Below are positions 8,855 to 16,051 of a stretch of DNA of 64,000 nucleotides, piece by piece. Within the stretch, counting starts at the first letter, position 1. Each line of letters opens with the position of its first letter. A program made the translations under genes and the position numbers. The stretch lies in the NCBI GenBank assembly GCA_910578515.1, contig CAJTQR010000005.1:248001-312000 (forward strand), given 5' to 3'. This DNA is from an uncultured Duncaniella sp. (GTDB taxonomy: Bacteria; Bacteroidota; Bacteroidia; Bacteroidales; Muribaculaceae). The notes beneath the pieces were generated by a model, which saw nothing but the letters and a program-made list of their open reading frames with translations, searched no databases and had not been told where the DNA came from.

Positions 8855-8871
8855 ATCTCTTCATAAGAGAT
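8855..8871 (-). repeat. Right inverted repeat of the phase switch
   Basis: 17 bp, ATCTCTTCATAAGAGAT on the + strand, the exact reverse complement of 8587-8603. Confidence 0.93.
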
Positions 8872-8957
8872 GTAGATTTAAAAAGTAAAGATTTTGATGG
8901 GAAATTAAAAATTATTCTATTGATGTCTGATAAAATTCAATAAAGACAAAATAAGTA

Positions 8958-8998
8958 AGACTCGACTGTTGATAATGGACAGCCGAGTCTGTTTTATT
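8958..8998 (+). terminator. Hairpin terminator behind the OFF-oriented promoter
   Basis: AGACTCG (8958-8964) pairs with CGAGTCT (8984-8990) and CTGT (8966-8969) with ACAG (8979-8982), followed by GTTTTATT. It would stop rightward transcription from the switch before it runs antisense into the beta-propeller gene. Confidence 0.8.
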
Positions 8999-9063
8999 CT
9001 TCAAGGAAATTTCTTTAAGCTAAATTGAGTGGGGGTAGGTTGTTTCGTTGAGTAAAACCATAT

Positions 9064-10077
9064 TTAGAATCCTGTAATTTGAATAAATTCCTTGCCGTTC
9101 CAACCGATAATAGAATTATCATTGCCAACTGCTATTTTGTAGAGTGGCATAGGCACATTGAACAACCTGTCAACTATTTTCCCGTCCCAGTCAATTTTGA
9201 AAATTGTGGGTGCTGTATCCTCTGCATCAGCATATTTAAAATTCCAATGGAGGGCATATATGTTTCCCGGAGTAGTTGCAATATCAACTATATGCAGTAG
9301 ATTCAAGTCTTCAAAATCGGCTTCGTTAAGAGTAGCGGGATTGAACGTATCTTCGCAAATTCGCACTTGCTTAATCGGTTTTCCGTCCATTCCAAATATT
9401 TCAATTATCGGATGGAGCCTGTATGCAAATGCTAATTTATCGTGTAGTCTTGAATAGGCGAGTTCTCCGGCATTTGGCATCCAAGATGTGAGTTCCGGAG
9501 ATAGTTGTATTCTTCTGATTGTGTCCACCTGCGCCGTGGTGATATTTGCTTTCAGCGCATACTGTGTGCCACCATTTGGCTCACGTCCGATAAAAACAAA
9601 TTCGTCGGGAGCAACCATTGACACATCTTGAACATACTGTGACAATGGAAAAGGCAGAGAGCTTCTATCACTGAAAATATATTTATTAGTCCGTGAAAGA
9701 ACACTATCATTCTCCGCCCGATATATCTCACCATCGTCTTGACTTACGACCAAACGAGTGCTATCACAGTTATTAACCGGATATGGCATATATGACACAT
9801 AGTATCCATCACCCTTGTGTCCCATTTCGGGCCCGACATTTAAGGTGTGGTTTTTGCTGTCAATTATTGCACGGCGAAGGAAACGCTGTCCGTATCCGCC
9901 TTCGGTTTCATAAACAAACCATAGCGTATCGCCTGTTATTTTCATATCATTGATATGGCGGATTGCAGGAAGCGTGCAGCCTGTCAGTGTCAGCTTTTGA
10001 GCATCGGCCGATTGCTGAGCATTGACAGAACAGCTTGTCAATGTCAATGCAAAGATGAATATTATCAGACTCTTCAT
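9064..10077 (-). CDS. BF3164-type lipoprotein with TolB-like six-bladed beta-propeller
   Basis: 337 residues. The N-terminus MKSLIIFIFALTLTSCSVNA is a lipoprotein signal with lipobox LTSC. The body has repeated strand-rich blades with acidic turns and segments such as YVSYMPYPVN, SYSRLHDKLAFAYRLHP-like stretches and PTIFKIDWDGKIVDRLFNV that recall Bacteroidetes BF3164/TolB-like propellers. Function unknown; probably periplasmic or surface exposed. It is the last gene of a BlaI/M56/TonB-receptor/GLPGLI operon, 2 bp after the GLPGLI gene, so it may help the receptor bind its ligand. Confidence 0.75.
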   Translation of the reverse strand: MKSLIIFIFALTLTSCSVNAQQSADAQKLTLTGCTLPAIRHINDMKITGDTLWFVYETEGGYGQRFLRRAIIDSKNHTLNVGPEMGHKGDGYYVSYMPYPVNNCDSTRLVVSQDDGEIYRAENDSVLSRTNKYIFSDRSSLPFPLSQYVQDVSMVAPDEFVFIGREPNGGTQYALKANITTAQVDTIRRIQLSPELTSWMPNAGELAYSRLHDKLAFAYRLHPIIEIFGMDGKPIKQVRICEDTFNPATLNEADFEDLNLLHIVDIATTPGNIYALHWNFKYADAEDTAPTIFKIDWDGKIVDRLFNVPMPLYKIAVGNDNSIIGWNGKEFIQITGF

Positions 10078-10079
10078 AT

Positions 10080-10940
10080 TTATTTAATTTCAAGTGGTTT
10101 GTATGGAATTGACTGTTGAGCAGCCTTAGCAATGTCAACGTCTTTTCCGTCTTTACCAACTATATGTATTCTACTTGAGTCACCTCCCATGGATGCGATA
10201 TCAAAGCCAACCGGTGATTTGAAATAACGGACAAGCGTTTTTGCCGCTTCCTCGGCGCTGCAATTTTTCTCATTGGCATTCCGGTATTGATATTTCATTA
10301 TAGGCTCGTTTGAGCGTTCAAATCCGACAGCCTCCCAGATGAACTGTTGTTCGGCATCTTCTATTTTAAGAATCAATCCGGGTAATTCACCGAATTTGTA
10401 AGGGCCATACGGAAGTGGCAGTTCTGATGTGAACCACGCAGTGTATGTGCGCCCCGCAAACTCTCCCGTAGCCTTTGAACATTCATATCCAAGTATTGAC
10501 GTGCTTTCTTCCGGTAGAAATGTCCAGTTGATAGTCGGGACAGAGTCGGCATATACCAACGTGTTTACGTTCAACGACAATCGCAGCCGAAGGTTTGCCG
10601 ATGTTCTGCGCATCGGGCGTACCAGCTCGACAGGCCACGGCATTCCTGATACATTTGAATAAGAGTTTGCACCACGACGTATTTGCTCGGTTGCAAGAGA
10701 ATCAAAGTGCTGGATTATGTCACTGTAATCCTTGATGCAGTTCTTTCCAATTTGCACAATACGGGTATCATCGTAGTAATCCTGTATTTTAGGATGATAT
10801 TTATATTTTAAGGCGTATGTTACCTTGTATCGGGCGGTATCGACAGGGGTTGCCTTGTCAATCAGTTGCGACATCGTTTCATACGCGGAGGCAGACATGC
10901 ACATGAATGTGCAGATGATTGTCAAAATGAAATGTTTCAT
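10080..10940 (-). CDS. GLPGLI family exported protein
   Basis: 286 residues with a Sec signal (MKHFILTIICTFMCMSASAY). The family motif appears as FGELPGLILKIED near residue 186, preceded by the usual Y.CSKA.....GR.YTAWFTSELPLPYGPYKF pattern. GLPGLI proteins are exported Bacteroidetes proteins of unknown function that often neighbour TonB receptors, as here (11 bp after the receptor). Two paralogues lie at 19453 and 21638. Confidence 0.88.
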   Translation of the reverse strand: MKHFILTIICTFMCMSASAYETMSQLIDKATPVDTARYKVTYALKYKYHPKIQDYYDDTRIVQIGKNCIKDYSDIIQHFDSLATEQIRRGANSYSNVSGMPWPVELVRPMRRTSANLRLRLSLNVNTLVYADSVPTINWTFLPEESTSILGYECSKATGEFAGRTYTAWFTSELPLPYGPYKFGELPGLILKIEDAEQQFIWEAVGFERSNEPIMKYQYRNANEKNCSAEEAAKTLVRYFKSPVGFDIASMGGDSSRIHIVGKDGKDVDIAKAAQQSIPYKPLEIK

Positions 10941-10951
10941 ATCATTGGGGG

Positions 10952-13564
10952 TTAAAGTATTCGGAATCTGACTTTTAACAGTATACTGCGAGGTCGGATA
11001 TTATATATTGAGTTAGTTTCGGTAAGTGCCGAGCGATTGGAATACACATAGTCTTTCCTGTTAAGTAAATTGTCGCAGGTAAGAGTAAATGTAAATCGTT
11101 TTATGGCGTAACTCGCTTCTGCATTAAGCAGTATAAACGACTTGTCGCCATCGTTAAAATTGTTATAGTAATGATATAACGATGCTCCGATACTTATACC
11201 CCACGGCAAAGTGAAATCGAGCGATGCGTTGTTTGTAAGTGTTCTTATCCACGGCATACGGTCAAAACCATTCTGACGTGATGCTGATTGATAATATTTA
11301 CCTTCGTATGATACTGACAGCCATTTGAATGGCGTCAGGCTTATGTCTCCATTCAAAACGAAGGAATCTCCTGAATAGCGCAGAATACTGTTCTGCACCA
11401 ACAACGGGCTTTCATAATGACTGTATGTAGCCGACAGACCTATTTTCAGACGCCGCCAATCAAAACCCTGACTGCCACGGATAGCGGTAGAGAACATATC
11501 GGATGTTTCATTGGTGCACTGACTTATGACACGCTCCACAAGGCCGTCATAATATGCCCCGTACAACACATCCGGCTGTAGCCTTCCCCAGCTTAAATCC
11601 ACTCCGGCAAAACTCATGGCAAGAACATTCTTGAAATTGTAAGAAAGTGTATTATACAAGTTCAGCCCCTCGAATAAACCCACGACATCGTATGCCGACA
11701 GTTGTCGGTAAGATGTGAGTATATTATTGGAATAGAGATTCTGAATTGAAGGTGTCGAATAGTTCAATGACGATTTTACACTGAGATTATGACTGCTGTT
11801 GATTTTGTACGATAAATCCAATTGCGGTTCAACCCTCATACGGTTCTTATCTGTCGCTATGCCTGACAAGCGGTTATCCAGTTTGAAAAACTTATATCCG
11901 ATTGGCAGATGAAGTGATATATCAAATTTGCGGTTGCGCCATGCAATTTCAGCTTTAACACCCGTATTAAGGTTGTCAGGACATAAATCGTTATTGAAAT
12001 CAGGCAGTTCACTCGTGAGGCTATTGCGGGTGTAATTCAAGAAAAATGTAGGATGCAGGGATACATTGCCGATTCTGAACGCAGAGAGTAGTCCGATACG
12101 GTTTTCCGTAGAGAAATCTCGGTAATCCACTTTCTGGTGCAAAGCATCCCCAACTATCAAATTCGGGAAAAGATTTGGTGATACTGACAGGCTATGGGGG
12201 CGCTTTTCAAGATTTATTGTTGAATAAATCTCATAACCACGATATTCGGAACTGCGGTTTGTCATGTGGAATTTGTTGAACAGACGGAATGATTCGGTCT
12301 TGGCCGCTTGTGAAATATTGTCAGCTCCGGCCATTATCCGGCTGTCGGCATCGGTTGAGAACCAATCGAATTTCAATTGTTCTTTCAGATACTGGGTGTC
12401 ACCGTTATTCAGAAATGTCAGGTCACCGTATGCTTTGTTGGTCCTTGATAAGCCATCCATCAGTTCGTCAACTATGTTTTGCGAACCATCGGGCAATCTG
12501 TTGGCTGTTGAGGAATAACTCTGGCGGGAATCACGGTCGTTGAGATATGCGGCATTGATACCAAACTCTCCGGAATCTCCGATACGATATACGTTGTTGA
12601 ACGTCGCACTATGTGAGCGGTTATAATAGTAAAACTGTTTGTCAATGCCGGGAGCTGACGGCATTGATATATTGGTTATGTTGGATGTGCGTGAATAATC
12701 ATTATCGAAGGAGTAAAGCTCCTGCGACAAATCCTCTCCGGTATTGTTGCCTTTGCAAGTGGCAAGAAATTGGCTGTTGCGTTTGAAATAAGTCGCTATC
12801 GCAGAATTATTCCACAACATATCGTCGCCATACCCTCCGCCCACTGTTGCTATCAGATTGAATACACCTTTCACGCCTTCCTTCAACCGGATATTGATTG
12901 ACGCCTGTTCCTCCGGACGCAATCCTTTGAGAGCCTTGATGTCCTGATGGTTTTCCAATACCTGCACAGTAGCGATGTTATTAGGGTCTATATTGTTTGT
13001 TGCAATGCCGTAATGACCTTTCATAAGGTCAAGCCCCTCGATATAGAAATTCTTAATCGGCTTGCTTTGATAAGACACCTGACCCGACTCTGCCACAGTA
13101 ATACCGGGCATCTTTTTTAATACGTCTGCAAGGGCTGAATCATTCTGCGAAAGGAACGATGCAACATTGTAATTTATGGTATCTCCTTGTGAATAGATTT
13201 TCTTGGACTTTACCACAACCTCTTTCAGCTCAATAGTTTTATCTTCCACGATGATGTCGTATGTTCCTGACCGATTTGGTATTTTTATGGTCGCAGGCGA
13301 AATCTCAATACTTGATGTTTTCAGCAACAGGCTGTCGCATTCGCTGTGTGCCGAGATGCAGAATCGTCCATTCTCATCAGTAAAAGCCGATGAAATGATT
13401 TGTTTGGGAGAATTGGCCGGTGTGATAATAACATTGGCAAAATCCACACCTTTCCCTTGTGCGGTTTTTACAACCCCACAAATCTCAACCTGTGCAATGC
13501 TCTGAAAAACAGACAATAGCACAGAGGATGCAACAATAATATTTCTGATATTATATTTTGGCAT
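10952..13564 (-). CDS. TonB-dependent outer-membrane receptor with carboxypeptidase-like N-domain
   Basis: 870 residues: signal peptide (1-25), carboxypeptidase-regulatory-like beta-sandwich (about 27-110, ending near the ELKEVVVKSKKI TonB-box-like stretch), plug (DVLKKMPGITVAESGQVSYQ ... IYIEGLDLMKG-type segment, about 140-245), then a long beta-barrel ending in SILLKVRFRIL with a C-terminal hydrophobic residue. The plug's LKGLRPEEQASINIRLKEG is typical of receptors paired with GLPGLI genes. Ligand unknown. It follows the M56 peptidase gene by 63 bp, so a membrane protease/BlaI pair may control its synthesis. Confidence 0.88.
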   Translation of the reverse strand: MPKYNIRNIIVASSVLLSVFQSIAQVEICGVVKTAQGKGVDFANVIITPANSPKQIISSAFTDENGRFCISAHSECDSLLLKTSSIEISPATIKIPNRSGTYDIIVEDKTIELKEVVVKSKKIYSQGDTINYNVASFLSQNDSALADVLKKMPGITVAESGQVSYQSKPIKNFYIEGLDLMKGHYGIATNNIDPNNIATVQVLENHQDIKALKGLRPEEQASINIRLKEGVKGVFNLIATVGGGYGDDMLWNNSAIATYFKRNSQFLATCKGNNTGEDLSQELYSFDNDYSRTSNITNISMPSAPGIDKQFYYYNRSHSATFNNVYRIGDSGEFGINAAYLNDRDSRQSYSSTANRLPDGSQNIVDELMDGLSRTNKAYGDLTFLNNGDTQYLKEQLKFDWFSTDADSRIMAGADNISQAAKTESFRLFNKFHMTNRSSEYRGYEIYSTINLEKRPHSLSVSPNLFPNLIVGDALHQKVDYRDFSTENRIGLLSAFRIGNVSLHPTFFLNYTRNSLTSELPDFNNDLCPDNLNTGVKAEIAWRNRKFDISLHLPIGYKFFKLDNRLSGIATDKNRMRVEPQLDLSYKINSSHNLSVKSSLNYSTPSIQNLYSNNILTSYRQLSAYDVVGLFEGLNLYNTLSYNFKNVLAMSFAGVDLSWGRLQPDVLYGAYYDGLVERVISQCTNETSDMFSTAIRGSQGFDWRRLKIGLSATYSHYESPLLVQNSILRYSGDSFVLNGDISLTPFKWLSVSYEGKYYQSASRQNGFDRMPWIRTLTNNASLDFTLPWGISIGASLYHYYNNFNDGDKSFILLNAEASYAIKRFTFTLTCDNLLNRKDYVYSNRSALTETNSIYNIRPRSILLKVRFRIL

Positions 13565-13627
13565 AGGTATGAGATTAGCCTGTCACCGCAATGCGGCGAC
13601 CTGATTAAACTCTTATAATTATCTGAT

Positions 13628-14929
13628 TTACATTGGCAAAGATGCTTTTCTTATAGGTAAGGCAAATTGCGTGCTTATCTTTCGGTCTCCATCTTTCACA
13701 ACCTCAAACACAATTTGATTGGTAGCGCGTTCAACAGCAACACGCACTTCGGGATTGTCGTCATGATTGGTAGTCGCACTCACGATATTGCCATCTTCGT
13801 CAGCCTGTATTCTTACAAGTATCTTATCCGGAATTAAATCTTTATCAGCCAACTCCATTGACATTTCAAATTGCTTTAACAGCGGATTCGGGTCGGTCAA
13901 AGGAGAGGGAATCCTCTTGGTGATTAATGTCGCAGGTAGTTCTTCGGGGATACCTTTTTCATCTAAGGATTCTGCAGCTATTTTTATTTCAGTGTCGGAT
14001 GGAGCTGTTGATGTGAATTGATAACATGAAATCGCGTTATGTACCGCAACAGACCACGGGGTTGTATCAGCATACGCGGCTATTGCAATTGCGGGGAGTA
14101 TTGTTACCGCAATCCATTTTATACCTTTTGAAGATTTGGATTGGCTCATCGTAAGGACACGCCTGCGGAAATCCTTCTTGCTCATGGCAAAATTGTTTGC
14201 GATATGCAGTGTGCGATTGCCTGCGGCTTTGGCGATAAGTAACCTTTGGTAACTCAATACGTCAATATCCGAATCTATAACTTCAGCATCAGCCTCATAT
14301 TCGTGATTGAGTTTGATAAGATTCTTAAGCATCCATGCAAACGGATTATACCACATGAAGATGCAGAAAAAATCAGCAATGGTAACATCAATCCAATGAT
14401 TCTTAAACGTATGTGCTTTTTCATGTGTAAGAATAGATTGCTCATTTTCCGAATAGGGGAGGATTATAAATCGTCCCCAGCTGAACGGAGCAATAGCTTT
14501 TCGGTCATGTCGGCATAGTACATAACCTTCCATCTGCTGCTTTTCAGATTTTGATATGATACGCCACAAGTGGGTATATGAAATAATCTGCCGGGCAATA
14601 AAAACAAAAACACCAATCCAATACAGACCAATTATCCATGGCAAAAAGTCAGAGAGTGATGTTTCAGCAGTTGAATTATCTGCATCAGAAGCAGTGATTT
14701 CCAGCGGTTGAATGATATTTGTCTGTATTGAGGTATTAAACAGTACTGACTCAAGAGTTGGCTCAAAAGCCAATGCTATTGGTGCAAAAATTATTATAGC
14801 AATCCCTGACAACATCAGCAATCGGTTGAACCTGAACGAGCGACACCGGTTTACTATAATGTGGAAAACCGGATATAGCATCACGACCAAAAGTGATGCC
14901 GAAAGAGAGAGTGAAAATAGTGTGTTCAT
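13628..14929 (-). CDS. BlaR1/MecR1-type M56 membrane metallopeptidase with TonB-like C-terminal domain
   Basis: 433 residues. Membrane segments lie near 5-22, 37-55 and 92-113, with a further one near 265-285. The zinc site HEKAH (near residue 163) fits HExxH and NHEYEADAEV (near 206) supplies the third ligand. After the last membrane segment, residues 340-430 (KQFEMSMELADKDLIPDKIL onward, then VRVAVERATNQ) resemble the extracytoplasmic TonB C-terminal fold common in Bacteroidetes M56 proteins. By analogy it senses an envelope signal and cleaves, or triggers cleavage of, the BlaI-type repressor encoded directly upstream (2-bp gap). Confidence 0.9.
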   Translation of the reverse strand: MNTLFSLSLSASLLVVMLYPVFHIIVNRCRSFRFNRLLMLSGIAIIIFAPIALAFEPTLESVLFNTSIQTNIIQPLEITASDADNSTAETSLSDFLPWIIGLYWIGVFVFIARQIISYTHLWRIISKSEKQQMEGYVLCRHDRKAIAPFSWGRFIILPYSENEQSILTHEKAHTFKNHWIDVTIADFFCIFMWYNPFAWMLKNLIKLNHEYEADAEVIDSDIDVLSYQRLLIAKAAGNRTLHIANNFAMSKKDFRRRVLTMSQSKSSKGIKWIAVTILPAIAIAAYADTTPWSVAVHNAISCYQFTSTAPSDTEIKIAAESLDEKGIPEELPATLITKRIPSPLTDPNPLLKQFEMSMELADKDLIPDKILVRIQADEDGNIVSATTNHDDNPEVRVAVERATNQIVFEVVKDGDRKISTQFALPIRKASLPM

Positions 14930-14931
14930 AT

Positions 14932-15300
14932 TTAATCGGTTTTATGCGATTGCTCAACCTCGTCGAGTAACTTTCGTAAATCTTCAATAGGCAAATTGCC
15001 ATCCTCTACGAATGACGATACTACCCGAAGATACGAATTCTTGAAATATCGGCTTACAAGATTTCCGATGGACTTCTTGCCCATTTCCTGCTCGGCTATG
15101 ACTGCGTGATAAAGGTATGTCTTACCCTGTTGGGTGTGTCCAACATAACCTTTATCCTCCAACGCACGCACAATAGTTGAGATAGTGTTGAAATGCGGTT
15201 TGGGGTCGTCGTACATATCAACAATATCCTTGACATGCAATGCTCCGTGTTTCCAGAAGAAACCAAGCACTTCTTCTTCTTTTGCCGTTAGTTTTTCCAT
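14932..15300 (-). CDS. BlaI/MecI/CopY-family transcriptional repressor
   Basis: About 122 residues: winged-helix part with LTAKEEEVLGFFWKHGALHV and FNTISTIVRALEDKGYV (recognition helix and wing), GKTYLYHAVIAEQE, then a dimerisation helix. The frame opens at a TTG at 15321, but that codon sits inside the -7 element TATATTTG (15319-15326), so the ATG at 15300 is the start. Two palindromes of BlaI operator type lie just upstream, indicating autoregulation. Partner of the M56 peptidase encoded next. Confidence 0.93.
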   Translation of the reverse strand: MEKLTAKEEEVLGFFWKHGALHVKDIVDMYDDPKPHFNTISTIVRALEDKGYVGHTQQGKTYLYHAVIAEQEMGKKSIGNLVSRYFKNSYLRVVSSFVEDGNLPIEDLRKLLDEVEQSHKTD

Positions 15301-15318
15301 ACTAAATAATTTATGGTG

Positions 15319-15326
15319 CAAATATA
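15319..15326 (-). promoter_or_regulatory. -7 element of the BlaI operon promoter
   Basis: TATATTTG on the minus strand fits TAnnTTTG; transcription would begin about 12 bp before the ATG at 15300. Confidence 0.7.
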
Positions 15327-15362
15327 AACTATATTTTATAGTTGTAACTACGTCTCGTAGTT
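15327..15362. promoter_or_regulatory. Pair of BlaI-type palindromic operators
   Basis: AACTATA-TTT-TATAGTT (15327-15343) and AACTACG-TCT-CGTAGTT (15346-15362) are perfect 7-bp palindromes with 3-bp centres, their centres 19 bp apart (about two helical turns). They share AACTA...TAGTT, close to the known BlaI/MecI operator core. The first abuts the -7 element, so bound repressor would block RNA polymerase. Confidence 0.85.
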
Positions 15363-15470
15363 AATAGTTGTTAACGCCAGAGTTAATCAAGAGAAGATTT
15401 CAGATAAACAAGCTACTACAACGTTTGCGGTACCGTCCGATAATCGCATTACCGTTACGAAAACAGCGCC

Positions 15471-15501
15471 GGGAGACAGCTTTGCTGCCTCCCGATTTTT
15501 T
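15471..15501 (+). terminator. Terminator-like hairpin
   Basis: CGGGAG (15471-15476) and CAGC pair with GCTG and CTCCCG (15490-15495), followed by six T on the + strand. The T-run lies on the strand opposite to the neighbouring genes, so it may act in either direction. Confidence 0.5.
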
Positions 15502-15688
15502 GGGTCTGCATGCAATCTCTAACTAAAGTTCTTAACTAACAGTTCCCAATATTGAGCCCTGTGGTAGTAACACTTTTCAGAGATTTCGCTGGAGACCGGA
15601 ATGTTGACGCTTTTCAATAGGGGAGAGGGAGAAAATGCACTGCAGCCTATATTCTATACTTTTCGGTAAACGAAATTCAGAGAGGTGC

Positions 15689-16033
15689 TTATTGCCAAGT
15701 ACCTTTTAGCGTAGTTACCTTGAACTCTGCCTTTTTTCCGTTGATGCTCAACTTGACAATGGGATTTGAAAACTTGGTAAGGTGCTGAAAGGATAGTGTC
15801 ACCTTTGCTACTCCGTCGGTTACATTGGTGTCAACCGAGTTGACTTCATAGCCTTTACCTCCCTCTATGGGATAAAGCATCACATCTGAGACTATGTATT
15901 CACCAACAGCATCATCATCGGTAAAGATAATAGTTACCTTATCCCCGTCGCTATTGAAAAAGCAACACATGGGAGCTGCATTTGCAACCACACAAGCAAT
16001 AGTCAAAACTATTGCGACAATAAATTTTTTCAT
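15689..16033 (-). CDS. Small exported protein of unknown function
   Basis: 114 residues with a clear Sec signal (MKKFIVAIVLTIACVVANAA). The mature part is strand-rich (DKVTIIFTDDDAVGEYIVSD; VAKVTLSFQHLTKFSNPIVK) and could form a small beta-sandwich. I do not recognise a family. It lies 18 bp after the TonB receptor gene on the same strand and is probably co-transcribed with it, so it could be an accessory periplasmic partner. Confidence 0.75.
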   Translation of the reverse strand: MKKFIVAIVLTIACVVANAAPMCCFFNSDGDKVTIIFTDDDAVGEYIVSDVMLYPIEGGKGYEVNSVDTNVTDGVAKVTLSFQHLTKFSNPIVKLSINGKKAEFKVTTLKGTWQ

Positions 16034-16051
16034 AGCTATAAACTGATATTA

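Larger units (their letters stand above)
8587..8871. promoter_or_regulatory. Predicted invertible promoter segment (phase switch), OFF orientation
   Basis: The left end ATCTCTTATGAAGAGAT (8587-8603) and right end ATCTCTTCATAAGAGAT (8855-8871) are exact reverse complements, each quasi-palindromic with only the central ATG/CAT giving it direction. Both are flanked by agt on the left and gtagatt on the right. The 251 bp between them carries a consensus Bacteroidetes promoter directed rightward, away from the capsule operon. Inversion would place its -7 element near 8663-8670, facing the operon. The layout matches the invertible capsule promoters known from Bacteroides, although the repeat sequence differs. 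Confidence 0.85.
8429..9063. other. Capsule-locus control region (intergenic, 635 bp)
   Basis: No gene is visible here. It holds a leader of about 160 bp before the antiterminator gene, a 285-bp segment bounded by 17-bp inverted repeats, a promoter inside that segment pointing right, and a strong hairpin terminator further right. The stretch 8872-8957 shows nothing else I can name. Confidence 0.8.
15301..15688. other. Intergenic region between the BlaI operon and a small exported protein gene
   Basis: The right-hand gene ends at 15689 and the BlaI operon starts at 15300. The region holds the BlaI promoter and operators and, at 15471-15501, a strong hairpin CGGGAG..CAGC TTT GCTG..CTCCCG followed by T6 on the + strand. 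No gene is visible between 15502 and 15688. Confidence 0.7.

Noticed and set aside
15300..15321. TTG start for the BlaI-type regulator at 15321
   Set aside because: The codon lies inside the -7 promoter element, so it would not be in the transcript; the ATG at 15300 is used instead.
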